Part shown: positions 18,643-27,027 of the stretch, in pieces
Layout: each line of letters opens with the position of its first letter
How positions within the stretch are numbered: the stretch's first letter is position 1
Assembly (NCBI GenBank): GCA_040401995.1
Contig: JBBANM010000007.1
Coordinates: forward strand, 1-64,000
DNA from: Haliscomenobacter sp040401995
GTDB lineage: Bacteria > Bacteroidota > Bacteroidia > Chitinophagales > Saprospiraceae
Length of the DNA: 64,000 nt
Reading direction: 5' to 3'
Position numbers and translations under genes: made by a program
Notes under the pieces: generated by a model
What the model saw: the letters and a program-made list of their open reading frames with translations, nothing else
The model's database searches: none
What the model was told of the DNA's origin: nothing

Positions 18643-19017
18643 TTAATTTTTTATCGAAAAAAGCGCGCCGAGGAATCCGATTGCCAATAAAACATGCAAA
18701 ATAGCTGGCCGAAAATCCGGGTTGTAGATGAATTGATTGACGGATAACAAACTGTGAAAAACCAAAAAAACCACTACGCCCATACTCAAAGCTTCCGGGT
18801 TATATTTTTGTCGGGTTAGCAACAGCGAAAAAAGTCCTAAAGTAAAGGCTGCTCCTCCGTACAATTTAATCAACATGTTAACGCCACCAATGTCTTCAGC
18901 ACCCTCTAATCCTGGCAGTAACTTAGGCATTTGCGGATAAAACAGGAACAAAAGCCCTATCGCACCTTCGATAGCGGCATTGGTAAAAAGTAAGTATTTG
19001 ATCCAAACGGGCTTCAT
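18643..19017 (-). CDS. Small four-helix membrane protein in the catabolic operon
   Basis: A 124-residue protein with about four hydrophobic segments (near residues 7-27, 48-68, 76-94 and 104-121). The start chosen (MKPVWIKYLLF) sits 11 bp after the SDR stop; a longer in-frame opening would run 186 bp back into the SDR gene and has an unlikely composition. I do not recognise a named family. Tight spacing to the SDR (11 bp) and to the acyl-CoA dehydrogenase (3 bp) ties it to the lipid-catabolic transcript; a role in substrate uptake or membrane anchoring is only a guess. Confidence 0.7.
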   Translation of the reverse strand: MKPVWIKYLLFTNAAIEGAIGLLFLFYPQMPKLLPGLEGAEDIGGVNMLIKLYGGAAFTLGLFSLLLTRQKYNPEALSMGVVVFLVFHSLLSVNQFIYNPDFRPAILHVLLAIGFLGALFSIKN

Positions 19018-19028
19018 GTAGTTGTTCT

Positions 19029-19820
19029 TTAACGGGTCTGTAAATAAAATCGGGACAGGTGCATGATCCAGGCATCCGGAAAAATTGCCGTCAATTTTTG
19101 TACCAAAACGAACAACCAGCTGCCAGGAATCACCATGTCGCGACCAGAAAACAAAGCCCGAAAGGCATCTCTTGCCACCACATCGGCAGTCACCACCATC
19201 CAATTGTCAAAGGTGTTGGTGTTTTGCATACCGGCTCGGGCTTGAAAACCCGTTTGTTTGACCGGGGTTGGGCATACGGCAGTTACTTTAACTTTCGATT
19301 TTTTTTCCCGTAGTTCATAAGCGATGGCGCGACTAAATTGCAATACAAAGCTTTTGGTCGCACCGTAAGTTGCCAACATGGGATTGGCTTGAAAAGCCGA
19401 TACCGAAGATAAATTGAGGATGTAGCCTTCGTCACGCCGCACCATGTCGCGCATAAAAAGCCGCGTCAGGCGATACAAAGTAACGATGTGTAGCTGAATC
19501 ATCGCCACATCTTGCTCAATGTCGATGTCGTTGATAAATCCATAGGTGCCAAAGCCAGCATTGTTGACCAACACGCTGACTTGATTGTACTCCCCTCCAG
19601 CAAATTCGTAAACCTCCCCGGCACTCCCAGGCTGAGATAAATCGATCGCCAGGGTTTGGATGGTAATATTGGGATATTGGCTTTGCAAAGTTGTTTTGGC
19701 AGCTTGCAACTCCGCCTCGGGTTTAGCTGCCAACAATAAATCGTATCCCGCATTTGCAAACAACTTCGCCAGTTCGAGGCCAATGCCACTGGAGCCGCCA
19801 GTAATCAGCGCCTGTTTCAT
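19029..19820 (-). CDS. Short-chain dehydrogenase/reductase
   Basis: A 263-residue classical SDR: cofactor loop TGGSSGIG near residues 7-14, NNAG near 87-90, catalytic Ser in LNLSSVSAF and YGATK for the Tyr-Lys pair. The start at MKQALITG overlaps the stop of the upstream aldehyde dehydrogenase gene by four bases (ATGA), which supports it over an ATG 11 codons earlier. The acidic or basic selector after the second strand (LLAAKPEAEL) does not clearly define NADH or NADPH use. In this cluster it probably interconverts an alcohol and a carbonyl at the start of the pathway or a 3-hydroxyacyl-CoA. Confidence 0.9.
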   Translation of the reverse strand: MKQALITGGSSGIGLELAKLFANAGYDLLLAAKPEAELQAAKTTLQSQYPNITIQTLAIDLSQPGSAGEVYEFAGGEYNQVSVLVNNAGFGTYGFINDIDIEQDVAMIQLHIVTLYRLTRLFMRDMVRRDEGYILNLSSVSAFQANPMLATYGATKSFVLQFSRAIAYELREKKSKVKVTAVCPTPVKQTGFQARAGMQNTNTFDNWMVVTADVVARDAFRALFSGRDMVIPGSWLFVLVQKLTAIFPDAWIMHLSRFYLQTR

Positions 19821-21241
19821 ACCACCCATTTTTGCAACATGTTTACCAACCATTTCACCATTGGCGTATAAGGCGGATAAATCATGCTAAGCGTACCCCA
19901 TTTGCGGTGAACAATGGCTTTTTCATTGGAAAAACCTACAAAGCCATAAAATCCCATGTATTTGCCGATACCACTGTTGTTGACCCCCCCAAAAGGCAAT
20001 TCTGGATTAGCATAGCCGAGCATAAAATCATTGATAACCGCCCCGCCCGAAGAGGTATTGGCCAATACGTAATTAATCAATTTGTGGTTGTTGCTACCGA
20101 GGTACAACGTCAGCGGTTTGGGTCGCCGATGAACGATGTCGATGATGTCCTCTGGTTTTTGGTAAGTTACTACTGGCAACACAGGACCGAAAATCTCTTC
20201 TTCCATGATGGCCATGTCTTCACTTACTTGGTCCAAAACGGTAGGCGGGATGAAGCGATCTGCTGCATTCCACACACCTCCAATGCGTTCTTCTGCGCCC
20301 TTGGCGATGGCATCATCATAAAGGCGTTTGATGCGGGTAAAATGCCGGTCGTTCACAATTCGGCAATAATCCGGAGATTCCGCTGCGCCTTGCGGATACA
20401 TGGCTTGCACATTTTTTTGGTACGCAGCCGTAAAAGCTTCCAATTGGCTTTCGTGTACGATGGCGTAATCGGGTGCAATACAGGTTTGGCCATTGTTCAA
20501 CAGTTTGCCCCAAACCAGTTTATTGACTACACTGTTTATCGAAGCTGTTTCATCAATGATCACCGGTGATTTGCCGCCTAGCTCCAAGGTAACTGAAGTC
20601 AAGTTTTTGGCTGCCGCCGCCATCACTACTTTGCCCACTTGCGGACTACCCGTGAAAAAAATATGGTCAAAAGGCAGCTCCAACAAGGCCGTTGAAACGC
20701 TGGCATCTCCTTCAATTACCGCCACTTCATCCGCTGAAAAAAGATCGGCAATCATCTTTTTGATGAAAGTCGAGGTGTGCGGCGTCATTTCTGAAGGTTT
20801 CAGAATGGCCGTATTTCCTGCGGCAATAGCGTAGACCAGTGGGGAAAGCGCAAGGTTAAAAGGATAATTCCAAGGCGCGATGATCAGACACACGCCTTTG
20901 GCTTCGTACTGTATATAAGAAGAAGTACCGATGAGCGTACTCGTACCCGGCACCGGTTGATTTTTCATCCAAGCTTGCAAATTACGACGGGCATGTGCAG
21001 CATGCTGGCTCACAATAGAAGCCTCCGTAAGGATCACATCTACCTCCGATTTTTTAAAATCCAGGTACATCGCCTCTTTTAACCCTTGCATTTTTTGCCC
21101 ATCCTTGAGGTAGCGCTCCATGCGTTTGAGCTTTTCGATGCGCTCAGCGGCCGTGGTTTTTGCAATTGCTGGCGCTAAAGCGCGCTGGCGGTCAAACAGT
21201 TGTTGTAAGTCGAGTTGCATGTCAGTTGCCGTGGTAACCAT
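19817..21241 (-). CDS. Aldehyde dehydrogenase, ALDH3-like
   Basis: A 474-residue NAD(P)-dependent aldehyde dehydrogenase of the short ALDH3/coniferyl type. Motifs: PWNYPFNLALSPL and ILKPSEMTPHTS in the cofactor domain, catalytic Glu in TLELGGKSPVI, catalytic Cys in NNGQTCIAPDY, and PELPFGGVNNSG near the end. The C-terminus has an extra amphipathic or hydrophobic stretch (YTPMVKWLVNMLQKW), as in membrane-associated fatty aldehyde dehydrogenases. It oxidises a long-chain or isoprenoid aldehyde to the acid, which the nearby acyl-CoA ligase could activate. Overlap with the next SDR and 12-bp gap to the previous one show tight coupling. Confidence 0.93.
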   Translation of the reverse strand: MVTTATDMQLDLQQLFDRQRALAPAIAKTTAAERIEKLKRMERYLKDGQKMQGLKEAMYLDFKKSEVDVILTEASIVSQHAAHARRNLQAWMKNQPVPGTSTLIGTSSYIQYEAKGVCLIIAPWNYPFNLALSPLVYAIAAGNTAILKPSEMTPHTSTFIKKMIADLFSADEVAVIEGDASVSTALLELPFDHIFFTGSPQVGKVVMAAAAKNLTSVTLELGGKSPVIIDETASINSVVNKLVWGKLLNNGQTCIAPDYAIVHESQLEAFTAAYQKNVQAMYPQGAAESPDYCRIVNDRHFTRIKRLYDDAIAKGAEERIGGVWNAADRFIPPTVLDQVSEDMAIMEEEIFGPVLPVVTYQKPEDIIDIVHRRPKPLTLYLGSNNHKLINYVLANTSSGGAVINDFMLGYANPELPFGGVNNSGIGKYMGFYGFVGFSNEKAIVHRKWGTLSMIYPPYTPMVKWLVNMLQKWVV

Positions 21242-21253
21242 GAATGTATGAGT

Positions 21254-22072
21254 TTATAGATTTTTTTCAATGTCAAAATTGCGCATAACTATTTTCTCAT
21301 AAGAACGTGGAAATAGCCAAGCTAAGGTGGCTACAAAACGAGCATCCCGGCCAATCAGAATGCGCGGGTTGCCTTTCCGCACGCCCTGGAGGATGACCTC
21401 AGCGGCCGTAGCGGGGGTGGTAGGCGCCAGTCGATCAAAAGCTTTAGCCAATTTTTCCCGTCGCTGAATATCAGAAGTTTCGATGTTGTTGACGATATTG
21501 GTTTTGATCCCGCCAGGATGGACACAGTGCACGCGCACATTGGTTTTGGCGAGTTCAATGCGCAGGGCTTCAGTGAAACCGCGCACGGCAAATTTGGCGG
21601 TTACATAAGCGCCTTGATCAGGGTAGGCTGCTATACCAAATATGCTGGAAATATTGATCAGAGCAGCTTCTGGTCGTTTTTTTAAATGAGGCAAAAAAGC
21701 TTTGGTTCCGTAGATCACTCCCCAGAGGTTGATGCCCAGGATTTTCTCAAAATCGGGATAACCGAGGGTTTCTAGCTTTTGTTCTGGCAAAGCGATTCCG
21801 GCGTTGTTTACCACTAGGTCTACTTGTCCAAATTGCGCGATCGTATCTTCGGCAAAAGCATACATGGCATCCCGATCGGCCACGCTAAAAGCCTGACCGG
21901 ATGCTTTACCTCCAGCAGCTTTTATGAGCTCAATGGTTTCCTGCAAACTGTCTTCATGCCAATCGTTGAGCACTACCTTAGCGCCTTCTTTGGCCAATAG
22001 CAGTGCCAATGCCCGTCCAATACCCGAACCTGCGCCAGTAATAACCGCTACTTTTCCTTGAAAATCTTTCAT
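21254..22072 (-). CDS. Short-chain dehydrogenase/reductase
   Basis: A 272-residue classical SDR with TGAGSGIG (about residues 12-19), a DWHED stretch after the second strand that suggests NAD(H) preference, NNAG near 89-92, catalytic Ser in NISSIFG and YVTAK for the Tyr-Lys pair. A C-terminal extension (WLFPRSYEKIVMRNFD) is typical of membrane-associated SDRs that act on lipid alcohols. One base separates it from the acyl-CoA ligase gene and 12 from the aldehyde dehydrogenase gene. It is the best candidate in the cluster for oxidising the primary alcohol to the aldehyde. Confidence 0.92.
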   Translation of the reverse strand: MKDFQGKVAVITGAGSGIGRALALLLAKEGAKVVLNDWHEDSLQETIELIKAAGGKASGQAFSVADRDAMYAFAEDTIAQFGQVDLVVNNAGIALPEQKLETLGYPDFEKILGINLWGVIYGTKAFLPHLKKRPEAALINISSIFGIAAYPDQGAYVTAKFAVRGFTEALRIELAKTNVRVHCVHPGGIKTNIVNNIETSDIQRREKLAKAFDRLAPTTPATAAEVILQGVRKGNPRILIGRDARFVATLAWLFPRSYEKIVMRNFDIEKNL

Positions 22073-22073
22073 C

Positions 22074-23798
22074 CTAACCTAGTGTTTTTAAGGATCCAAC
22101 AGCAATGCTTTCCCAAATCACGGTTTCCTCTTTGTTGTACCATTCTTGTAACTGTTCCGCATAATACCGGTTCAATTCGTTGCGCTTTATTTTCATGGTG
22201 GGTGTAAGCATGCCATTTCCGACATCCCAAGCTTCTTTCATGATGACCAAGGCTTTTATTTTTTCATAATTGGCCAAGGTAGCATTGACCTCAATTAATG
22301 TTTGCCGTAGTGATTCGGTGACCTCATCTGGATCGGCCTCTTGTCCAATTTCCGATAAAACCACCAACACCAAGGGCTGAGGAAGCGACATCCCAACCAC
22401 GCAGACCTGCTCTACAAAATGGTTTTCGGCAAAACCCCATTCCATCGGCGCCGGAGAAATGAATTTTCCTTTTGCCGTTTTGAAAGTATCACTCACCCTA
22501 CCGGTAATTTTGAGATAACCATCGGGCGTCAATTCGCCTTGGTCGCCGGTTCGCAGCCAGCCATCCTCAAGTACTTCGCGCGTTTTTTGCGGATCGTTGT
22601 AATACCCGTTCATCACCCATGGTGCTTTCATGATGATCTCGCCAGTGTCTGGGTCGATTTTTAAATCTACACCCGGCAATTGTTTCCCCACTGATCCCGC
22701 TATTACTCCTTCAGCCGGCATTAATGTACAGCCGCCAGTATTTTCGGTCATAGCGTATACTTCTTGGAGGTTTATGCCAATACGCTGAAAAAAATCCTTG
22801 ACCGAATCGGGCGTAGGCGCAGCGCCAGTCAAAAGGATCCGGGCTTTGTCCAAACCCAGTCCTTGTTTAATTTTTTTCTTCAGCAAACTGCCGATGATGG
22901 GAATTTTCAATAGCAAATTAAGGCGCGCTTCTGGTAGCTTGTGTAAAATACCCAGTTGGAATTTGGTCCAAATACGCGGCACCGAGAGAAAAATGGTCGG
23001 TTTGGTTTCCTGTAAATTTTTGGGGAAACTTTCCAGCGACTCGCCAAAAGAGATGCTTCCTCCGGTTTGAAAAGCGGCGCCTTCTACAATGATCCGTTCG
23101 GCGATGTGATTGAGCGGCAAGTAGGAGAAAAAGCGGTGCTCCTTGGCGGAAAAAATCTTCAAATTATTGTTTTTCGCTTCGTTGAACATCAACGCTGCGG
23201 GCTGATAGTAATTCAACATGACGCCTTTGGGAGCGCCCGTAGTACCGGAAGTAAAAATAACAGTCCACAAATCATTGATACCTGGCGCTGGATTACCCGC
23301 AATCGGCTCGTTATCACTGATCAAACGATCCCAGGCTATGCCTTCTTTGATTTCAGCATTGCCAGGATAATGCGGAAAAGTAATCAACTGCACCCCAGCA
23401 GGAATGCCCATACGAAGCTCTTCCCAATCATCAATTTTTCCAATAAAGAGTACTTTGGCTTCGCTGGCCAACACTACTTCATGCAGCTGAGGAGCGGTGA
23501 GGGTAGGATAAAAAGGAGTAGACACGAATTTCCCCATCATAATCGCCAAGTCGGCAATGATCCAATGGTAACAATTTTTGGAAACGATGCCCACTTTATC
23601 GCCAGGTTGAAGCCCCAAAGTTTGCAGCGCTGTCGCCATTCTACGGGCTTGTTCACCCACTTCTCGCCAAGTAATCTGCTTCCATTCCTTGCCATAAGGT
23701 TGGCGAAGAAATGGGGCATCGGGTTGTTTTTTTTCCCATTCATAAAAAAAATCAAGATGCGTTTGCAATTCGCTGGCTAAGAAGTCCATGTCCGGCAT
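22074..23798 (-). CDS. Long-chain acyl-CoA ligase (AMP-forming)
   Basis: A 574-residue adenylate-forming enzyme. The P-loop FTSGTTGAPKGVMLN lies near residues 190-205, the FACS-type YLPLNHIAER follows, the A5 motif is EVYAMTENTGG, and the A7-A8 region reads WLRTGDQGELTPDGYLKITGR with the hinge lysine loop TAKGKFISP. It activates a fatty or branched carboxylic acid to its CoA thioester. The bubblegum/long-chain form of the lid supports a hydrophobic substrate. It is one base from the SDR gene and is preceded by an 85-bp gap after the PECR-like reductase. Confidence 0.93.
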   Translation of the reverse strand: MPDMDFLASELQTHLDFFYEWEKKQPDAPFLRQPYGKEWKQITWREVGEQARRMATALQTLGLQPGDKVGIVSKNCYHWIIADLAIMMGKFVSTPFYPTLTAPQLHEVVLASEAKVLFIGKIDDWEELRMGIPAGVQLITFPHYPGNAEIKEGIAWDRLISDNEPIAGNPAPGINDLWTVIFTSGTTGAPKGVMLNYYQPAALMFNEAKNNNLKIFSAKEHRFFSYLPLNHIAERIIVEGAAFQTGGSISFGESLESFPKNLQETKPTIFLSVPRIWTKFQLGILHKLPEARLNLLLKIPIIGSLLKKKIKQGLGLDKARILLTGAAPTPDSVKDFFQRIGINLQEVYAMTENTGGCTLMPAEGVIAGSVGKQLPGVDLKIDPDTGEIIMKAPWVMNGYYNDPQKTREVLEDGWLRTGDQGELTPDGYLKITGRVSDTFKTAKGKFISPAPMEWGFAENHFVEQVCVVGMSLPQPLVLVVLSEIGQEADPDEVTESLRQTLIEVNATLANYEKIKALVIMKEAWDVGNGMLTPTMKIKRNELNRYYAEQLQEWYNKEETVIWESIAVGSLKTLG

Positions 23799-23883
23799 TT
23801 TTGACGAATAATATTTTTTAATTCCTAAAAATAAACAAATTTGTCAGAAGCTATCATGCAAAACAAGACAAATAAATTGTTTT

Positions 23884-24654
23884 TTAGAGTTGAAACTGTT
23901 GTCCAAACAAACGCTGACCGCCATCGATGTACACCGTTTCGCCAGTAATGTAAGCAGCCATCGGACTGGCCAAAAAAAGCGTCAACCAAGCCACTTCTTC
24001 GGTACTCCCTAATCTTTTCATTGGCAGTGTATCGGAAATGCCTTTGAGCATTTCTATCGGATAGTTTTCCAAACCGGAAGAGAAGATGATGCCCGGCGCT
24101 ACGGCATTGACCCTAATGTTGTATTTGCTCCATTCTACTGCCAGGGTTTTGGTGAGGTTGTCGACCCCCGCGCGCGCCGCGCCCGTATGCGCCATACCTG
24201 GAAACCCCCGAAAAATATTGGCAATGATGTTGATGATGATCCCATCTTTTTGTGGAATGAAAAAAGTATTGGTCATTACCTGGGTGGCATACCAGGTGCC
24301 ATTGAGGTTGTTGTTGATCACCGCATTCCAGCCTTTTTCGGAGATATCTTCTGCAGTGGAGGGAAACTGTCCGCCCGCGTTATTGACCAATATATCAAGC
24401 CGGCCGGCTTTTTCGTGAATGCCCGCCGCCATATTGCGGATTTGATCCGGCTCGCGGATATCGCAAACAAAATATTCTACATCACCGAGGGCATCCAACT
24501 CTTTTTTGGCAGTCTGTAGCTTGTCTTCCTTGCGCGAAGCGATGAATACCTTTGCGCCTAACGCCAGTAATTGTCGACTAATTTCTAAGCCGATGCCGCT
24601 TCCACCGCCGGTAACTAAGGCTACTTTGTCTTGAAAAAGGTTTGCTTGAAACAT
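23884..24654 (-). CDS. SDR resembling peroxisomal trans-2-enoyl-CoA reductase (PECR) / dienoyl-CoA reductase
   Basis: A 256-residue SDR with TGGGSGIG near residues 16-23 and a SRKED basic stretch after strand two, favouring NADPH. In place of the usual YxxxK it has AHTGAARAGVDNLTKTLAVE followed by VNAVAPGIIFSSGLENYP, the arrangement I know from human PECR and the dienoyl-CoA reductase branch. The family reduces 2-enoyl-CoA (in humans including phytenoyl-CoA to phytanoyl-CoA). The match to PECR was made by eye from memory, so 2,4-dienoyl-CoA reductase remains an alternative. It lies in the middle of the catabolic operon, after a 171-bp gap that holds an inverted repeat. Confidence 0.85.
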   Translation of the reverse strand: MFQANLFQDKVALVTGGGSGIGLEISRQLLALGAKVFIASRKEDKLQTAKKELDALGDVEYFVCDIREPDQIRNMAAGIHEKAGRLDILVNNAGGQFPSTAEDISEKGWNAVINNNLNGTWYATQVMTNTFFIPQKDGIIINIIANIFRGFPGMAHTGAARAGVDNLTKTLAVEWSKYNIRVNAVAPGIIFSSGLENYPIEMLKGISDTLPMKRLGSTEEVAWLTLFLASPMAAYITGETVYIDGGQRLFGQQFQL

Positions 24655-24698
24655 CTATTTATGCTTTAGGAACGGGTAAATAATAAATTGACATTTTA

Positions 24699-24782
24699 GC
24701 CGCCGCTATTTTGGTGCCAATCGACTATCTTTTGAGGTGCAATGTGGTGCATTGTAACGAAAAAGATAGGAAGAGTGGCGGC
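24699..24782. repeat. Nested imperfect inverted repeat inside the catabolic operon
   Basis: Three nested arms are visible: GCCGCCGCT/AGTGGCGGC (outer), CTATCTTTT/AAAAGATAG (middle) and CAATG-tggtg-CATTG (inner). It occupies the gap between the molybdopterin oxidoreductase and the PECR-like reductase and could form a long hairpin in the transcript, acting as an mRNA stabiliser, processing site or attenuator. No T-run follows on the transcribed side, so a simple terminator is less likely. Confidence 0.5.
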
Positions 24783-24825
24783 GAAAGAGCAAGGATAAAG
24801 TGGCAATTTATTTTTAAACCGTTCA

Positions 24826-26967
24826 TTATTGAATTTTTTCAATCGTTACCCACACCCCATTAAAAACCGCATTTCCAGTCATGCCGTCTACTAATTGGTC
24901 ATCAGTTAATATATTGACGTTCACTCCGGGGTATTCCTGTGCCAGCCCGAGTTGCGTGCCCGCGTAAGTGTGCCCCCAACCATGAGGAATACAAATTGTA
25001 CCCGGCATAACCTCATCATTGACTTCAGTTTTAATCTCAACCTGTCCAGTATTGGAGCGTACTCGTACAGTATCACCGGTTAGCAACTGGTGCTGAATTG
25101 CATCCTTAGGGTGCAACAAGGCAGTGCAAGTATCGCCACGCTTCATCAAGCGGGCATAACCATGCATCCAGGAGTTATTGGTATGCAATTGTCGTCGACC
25201 AAATAAGCGCAAAGCGCTTTTCTCCTTAGTTTCAGGTTTCAGTAAACTTGATATTTTGGGAAGCTCTTTTGTAATGGTATCGGGAACCAAATTGATGCGT
25301 TTGTTGGCGGTAAATAGCCGTTTGGGTAGTACCGGTTCCAAAGCACCTAGGTCAATGCCGTGTGGTTCGGCCTTAAGTCGGCGTAGACTTAATCCGCTTT
25401 TCGAAAAAATGCGTCCGCCCCAAACGCCATAAGGTCCAATTCGCAAGGCTAGATCCAAGCGGCGTTCAGGAGTCAAACGCTCAAGGATAGCCAGTTTGAG
25501 GGCAACGAACCAGCCGCTTTTTTTGCGCTCCAAGCGTTTTTGCAATCCAAATAAGATTTCCCAATCAAAGCGGGCGTTGGTCGATTTTTCAAAAATGGCA
25601 GGTGAGAAATTGGCCATGTTGCGAATGGCCACGATGGCCAGCACAAAATCATAATGCAACACTTCGAGGCCTGCTGCAGGCGGCAAAATGAGGTGCGCAT
25701 GGCGGGTTGTTTCATTTAAATATAAGTCGATGGCCACCATGTACTCCAACTGCGACAAAGCCTGGTCGATTTTTGGTCCATTGGGTGCGGATAAGACCGG
25801 ATTTCCGGCAATGGTTATCAAGCCTTTTATCTGACCTTCGCCAGGAGTAAGCATTTCATCGGCCATTGCGGCAGTGGGTAAATCGCCTGCTACTTCAGGC
25901 AAGCCGCGTACCCGACTGAACCAGCGCAAGGCCTTGGCTTCTTTTTTAAGTAACGACAAAAAATCGATAGCGGGAAGAGTGAACATCAGCCCGCCAGGTC
26001 GATCAAAGTTACCGGTAAGGATATTGACAGCGTACAACAACCAGTTGCATAAGCCACCAAATTCCTGGGTTGAAACGCCCATTCGCCCATAAGCAATTGC
26101 ACTTGGCGACGCAGCGAATTCACGCGCCAGGGCTCTAATGTTCGCTTCCGAGATACCACAAAATGGGGCTATCCGTTCGGGAGGGTATTCAGCAACAAGT
26201 GTTTGTAATTCTTTTACGCCATCTACATAGGGTGCAATATTTTTTACCAAATTTTCTGAAAAAAGCAAGTGTACCAACCCCAATAAAAACAATACATCGG
26301 TTCCGGGTTGGATGGGTAGGTAGGTATCCGCAGCTTGGGCGGTCGGCGTTTTCCGCGGGTCAATGACTACGATCTTCCCCCCACGGGCTTGTAAAGCTTT
26401 GAATTTTCCGGCAATATCCGGAGTGGACATAATGCTTCCATTCGAGACCAAAGGATTGGCGCCCAGGATTAAAAAATATTGCGTCCGCTCTAGGTCGGGT
26501 ACTGGAAACATGGCTTGGTGTCCCCACATCTCGCCATTGACGTACATTTGTGGCAACTGATCCAAAGAATGGGAGGCAAATCGATTACGCGTTCCTACCG
26601 CATTCATAAAATCATAGAGGTATAGAATCGTACCGGTATTGTGCACGGTGGGGTTACCGGTGTAAATACCCACTGCATCCCGACCATACTTTTTTTGGAG
26701 GCGAACGATTTGTTCGGCTACTTCATCCAAAGCAACCTCCCAGGAAATGGTCTCCCAGCCATTAGAAGTACGGCGCAGCGGTTGTCGCAATCGGTTGGGA
26801 TCGGTATGGATATCTTGCAATGCCACCGCTTTAGGACATATATGGCCTTGGCTGTACACATCCTGCTCATCACCCTGAATACGCAAAACAGCATCCCCTT
26901 CCGTGGTGATGGCTAATCCGCACATGGCCTCGCAAAGATGACAAGTTCGATAATGTGTTTGTGGCAT
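24826..26967 (-). CDS. Molybdopterin-dependent oxidoreductase (NapA/FdhF-type)
   Basis: A 713-residue member of the DMSO-reductase superfamily. The N-terminus has a [4Fe-4S] site with C-x2-C-x3-C (CHLCEAMC, residues 9-16) and a fourth Cys in ICPKA near residue 44, followed by Mo-bis-MGD binding blocks (WEVALDEVAE, LGANPLVSNGS, IDPRKT) and the C-terminal molydopterin-binding domain with PHGWGHTYAG. No twin-arginine signal is seen, so it is probably cytoplasmic. No partner electron-transfer subunit lies alongside. Mycobacteria and other lipid degraders carry similar orphan enzymes with unknown substrates. In this operon it may oxidise or hydroxylate an intermediate, but that is inference. Confidence 0.9.
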   Translation of the reverse strand: MPQTHYRTCHLCEAMCGLAITTEGDAVLRIQGDEQDVYSQGHICPKAVALQDIHTDPNRLRQPLRRTSNGWETISWEVALDEVAEQIVRLQKKYGRDAVGIYTGNPTVHNTGTILYLYDFMNAVGTRNRFASHSLDQLPQMYVNGEMWGHQAMFPVPDLERTQYFLILGANPLVSNGSIMSTPDIAGKFKALQARGGKIVVIDPRKTPTAQAADTYLPIQPGTDVLFLLGLVHLLFSENLVKNIAPYVDGVKELQTLVAEYPPERIAPFCGISEANIRALAREFAASPSAIAYGRMGVSTQEFGGLCNWLLYAVNILTGNFDRPGGLMFTLPAIDFLSLLKKEAKALRWFSRVRGLPEVAGDLPTAAMADEMLTPGEGQIKGLITIAGNPVLSAPNGPKIDQALSQLEYMVAIDLYLNETTRHAHLILPPAAGLEVLHYDFVLAIVAIRNMANFSPAIFEKSTNARFDWEILFGLQKRLERKKSGWFVALKLAILERLTPERRLDLALRIGPYGVWGGRIFSKSGLSLRRLKAEPHGIDLGALEPVLPKRLFTANKRINLVPDTITKELPKISSLLKPETKEKSALRLFGRRQLHTNNSWMHGYARLMKRGDTCTALLHPKDAIQHQLLTGDTVRVRSNTGQVEIKTEVNDEVMPGTICIPHGWGHTYAGTQLGLAQEYPGVNVNILTDDQLVDGMTGNAVFNGVWVTIEKIQ

Positions 26968-26985
26968 GGCTTATTTTTTTAGTTA

Positions 26986-27014
26986 GAGCTTGTTCAGGAT
27001 TCTGATTCGAGCTC
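26986..27014 (+). repeat. Solo terminal repeat of the GAGCTTGTTCAGGAT family
   Basis: GAGCTTGTTCAGGATTCTG followed by a TTCGAGCT block, preceded by TTA, repeats the first 29 bases of the element at 32918-33077 with two differences. No opposite end is present. It lies in the 60-bp gap between the CaiB-like and molybdopterin oxidoreductase genes, so it is either an abortive insertion or the remains of a deleted element. Confidence 0.6.
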
Positions 27015-27027
27015 TTTTCATTTGATT

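Noticed and set aside
18643..19203. Longer version of the small membrane protein
   Set aside because: The extra 62 codons overlap the SDR gene and are Gly/Cys-rich with no plausible structure.
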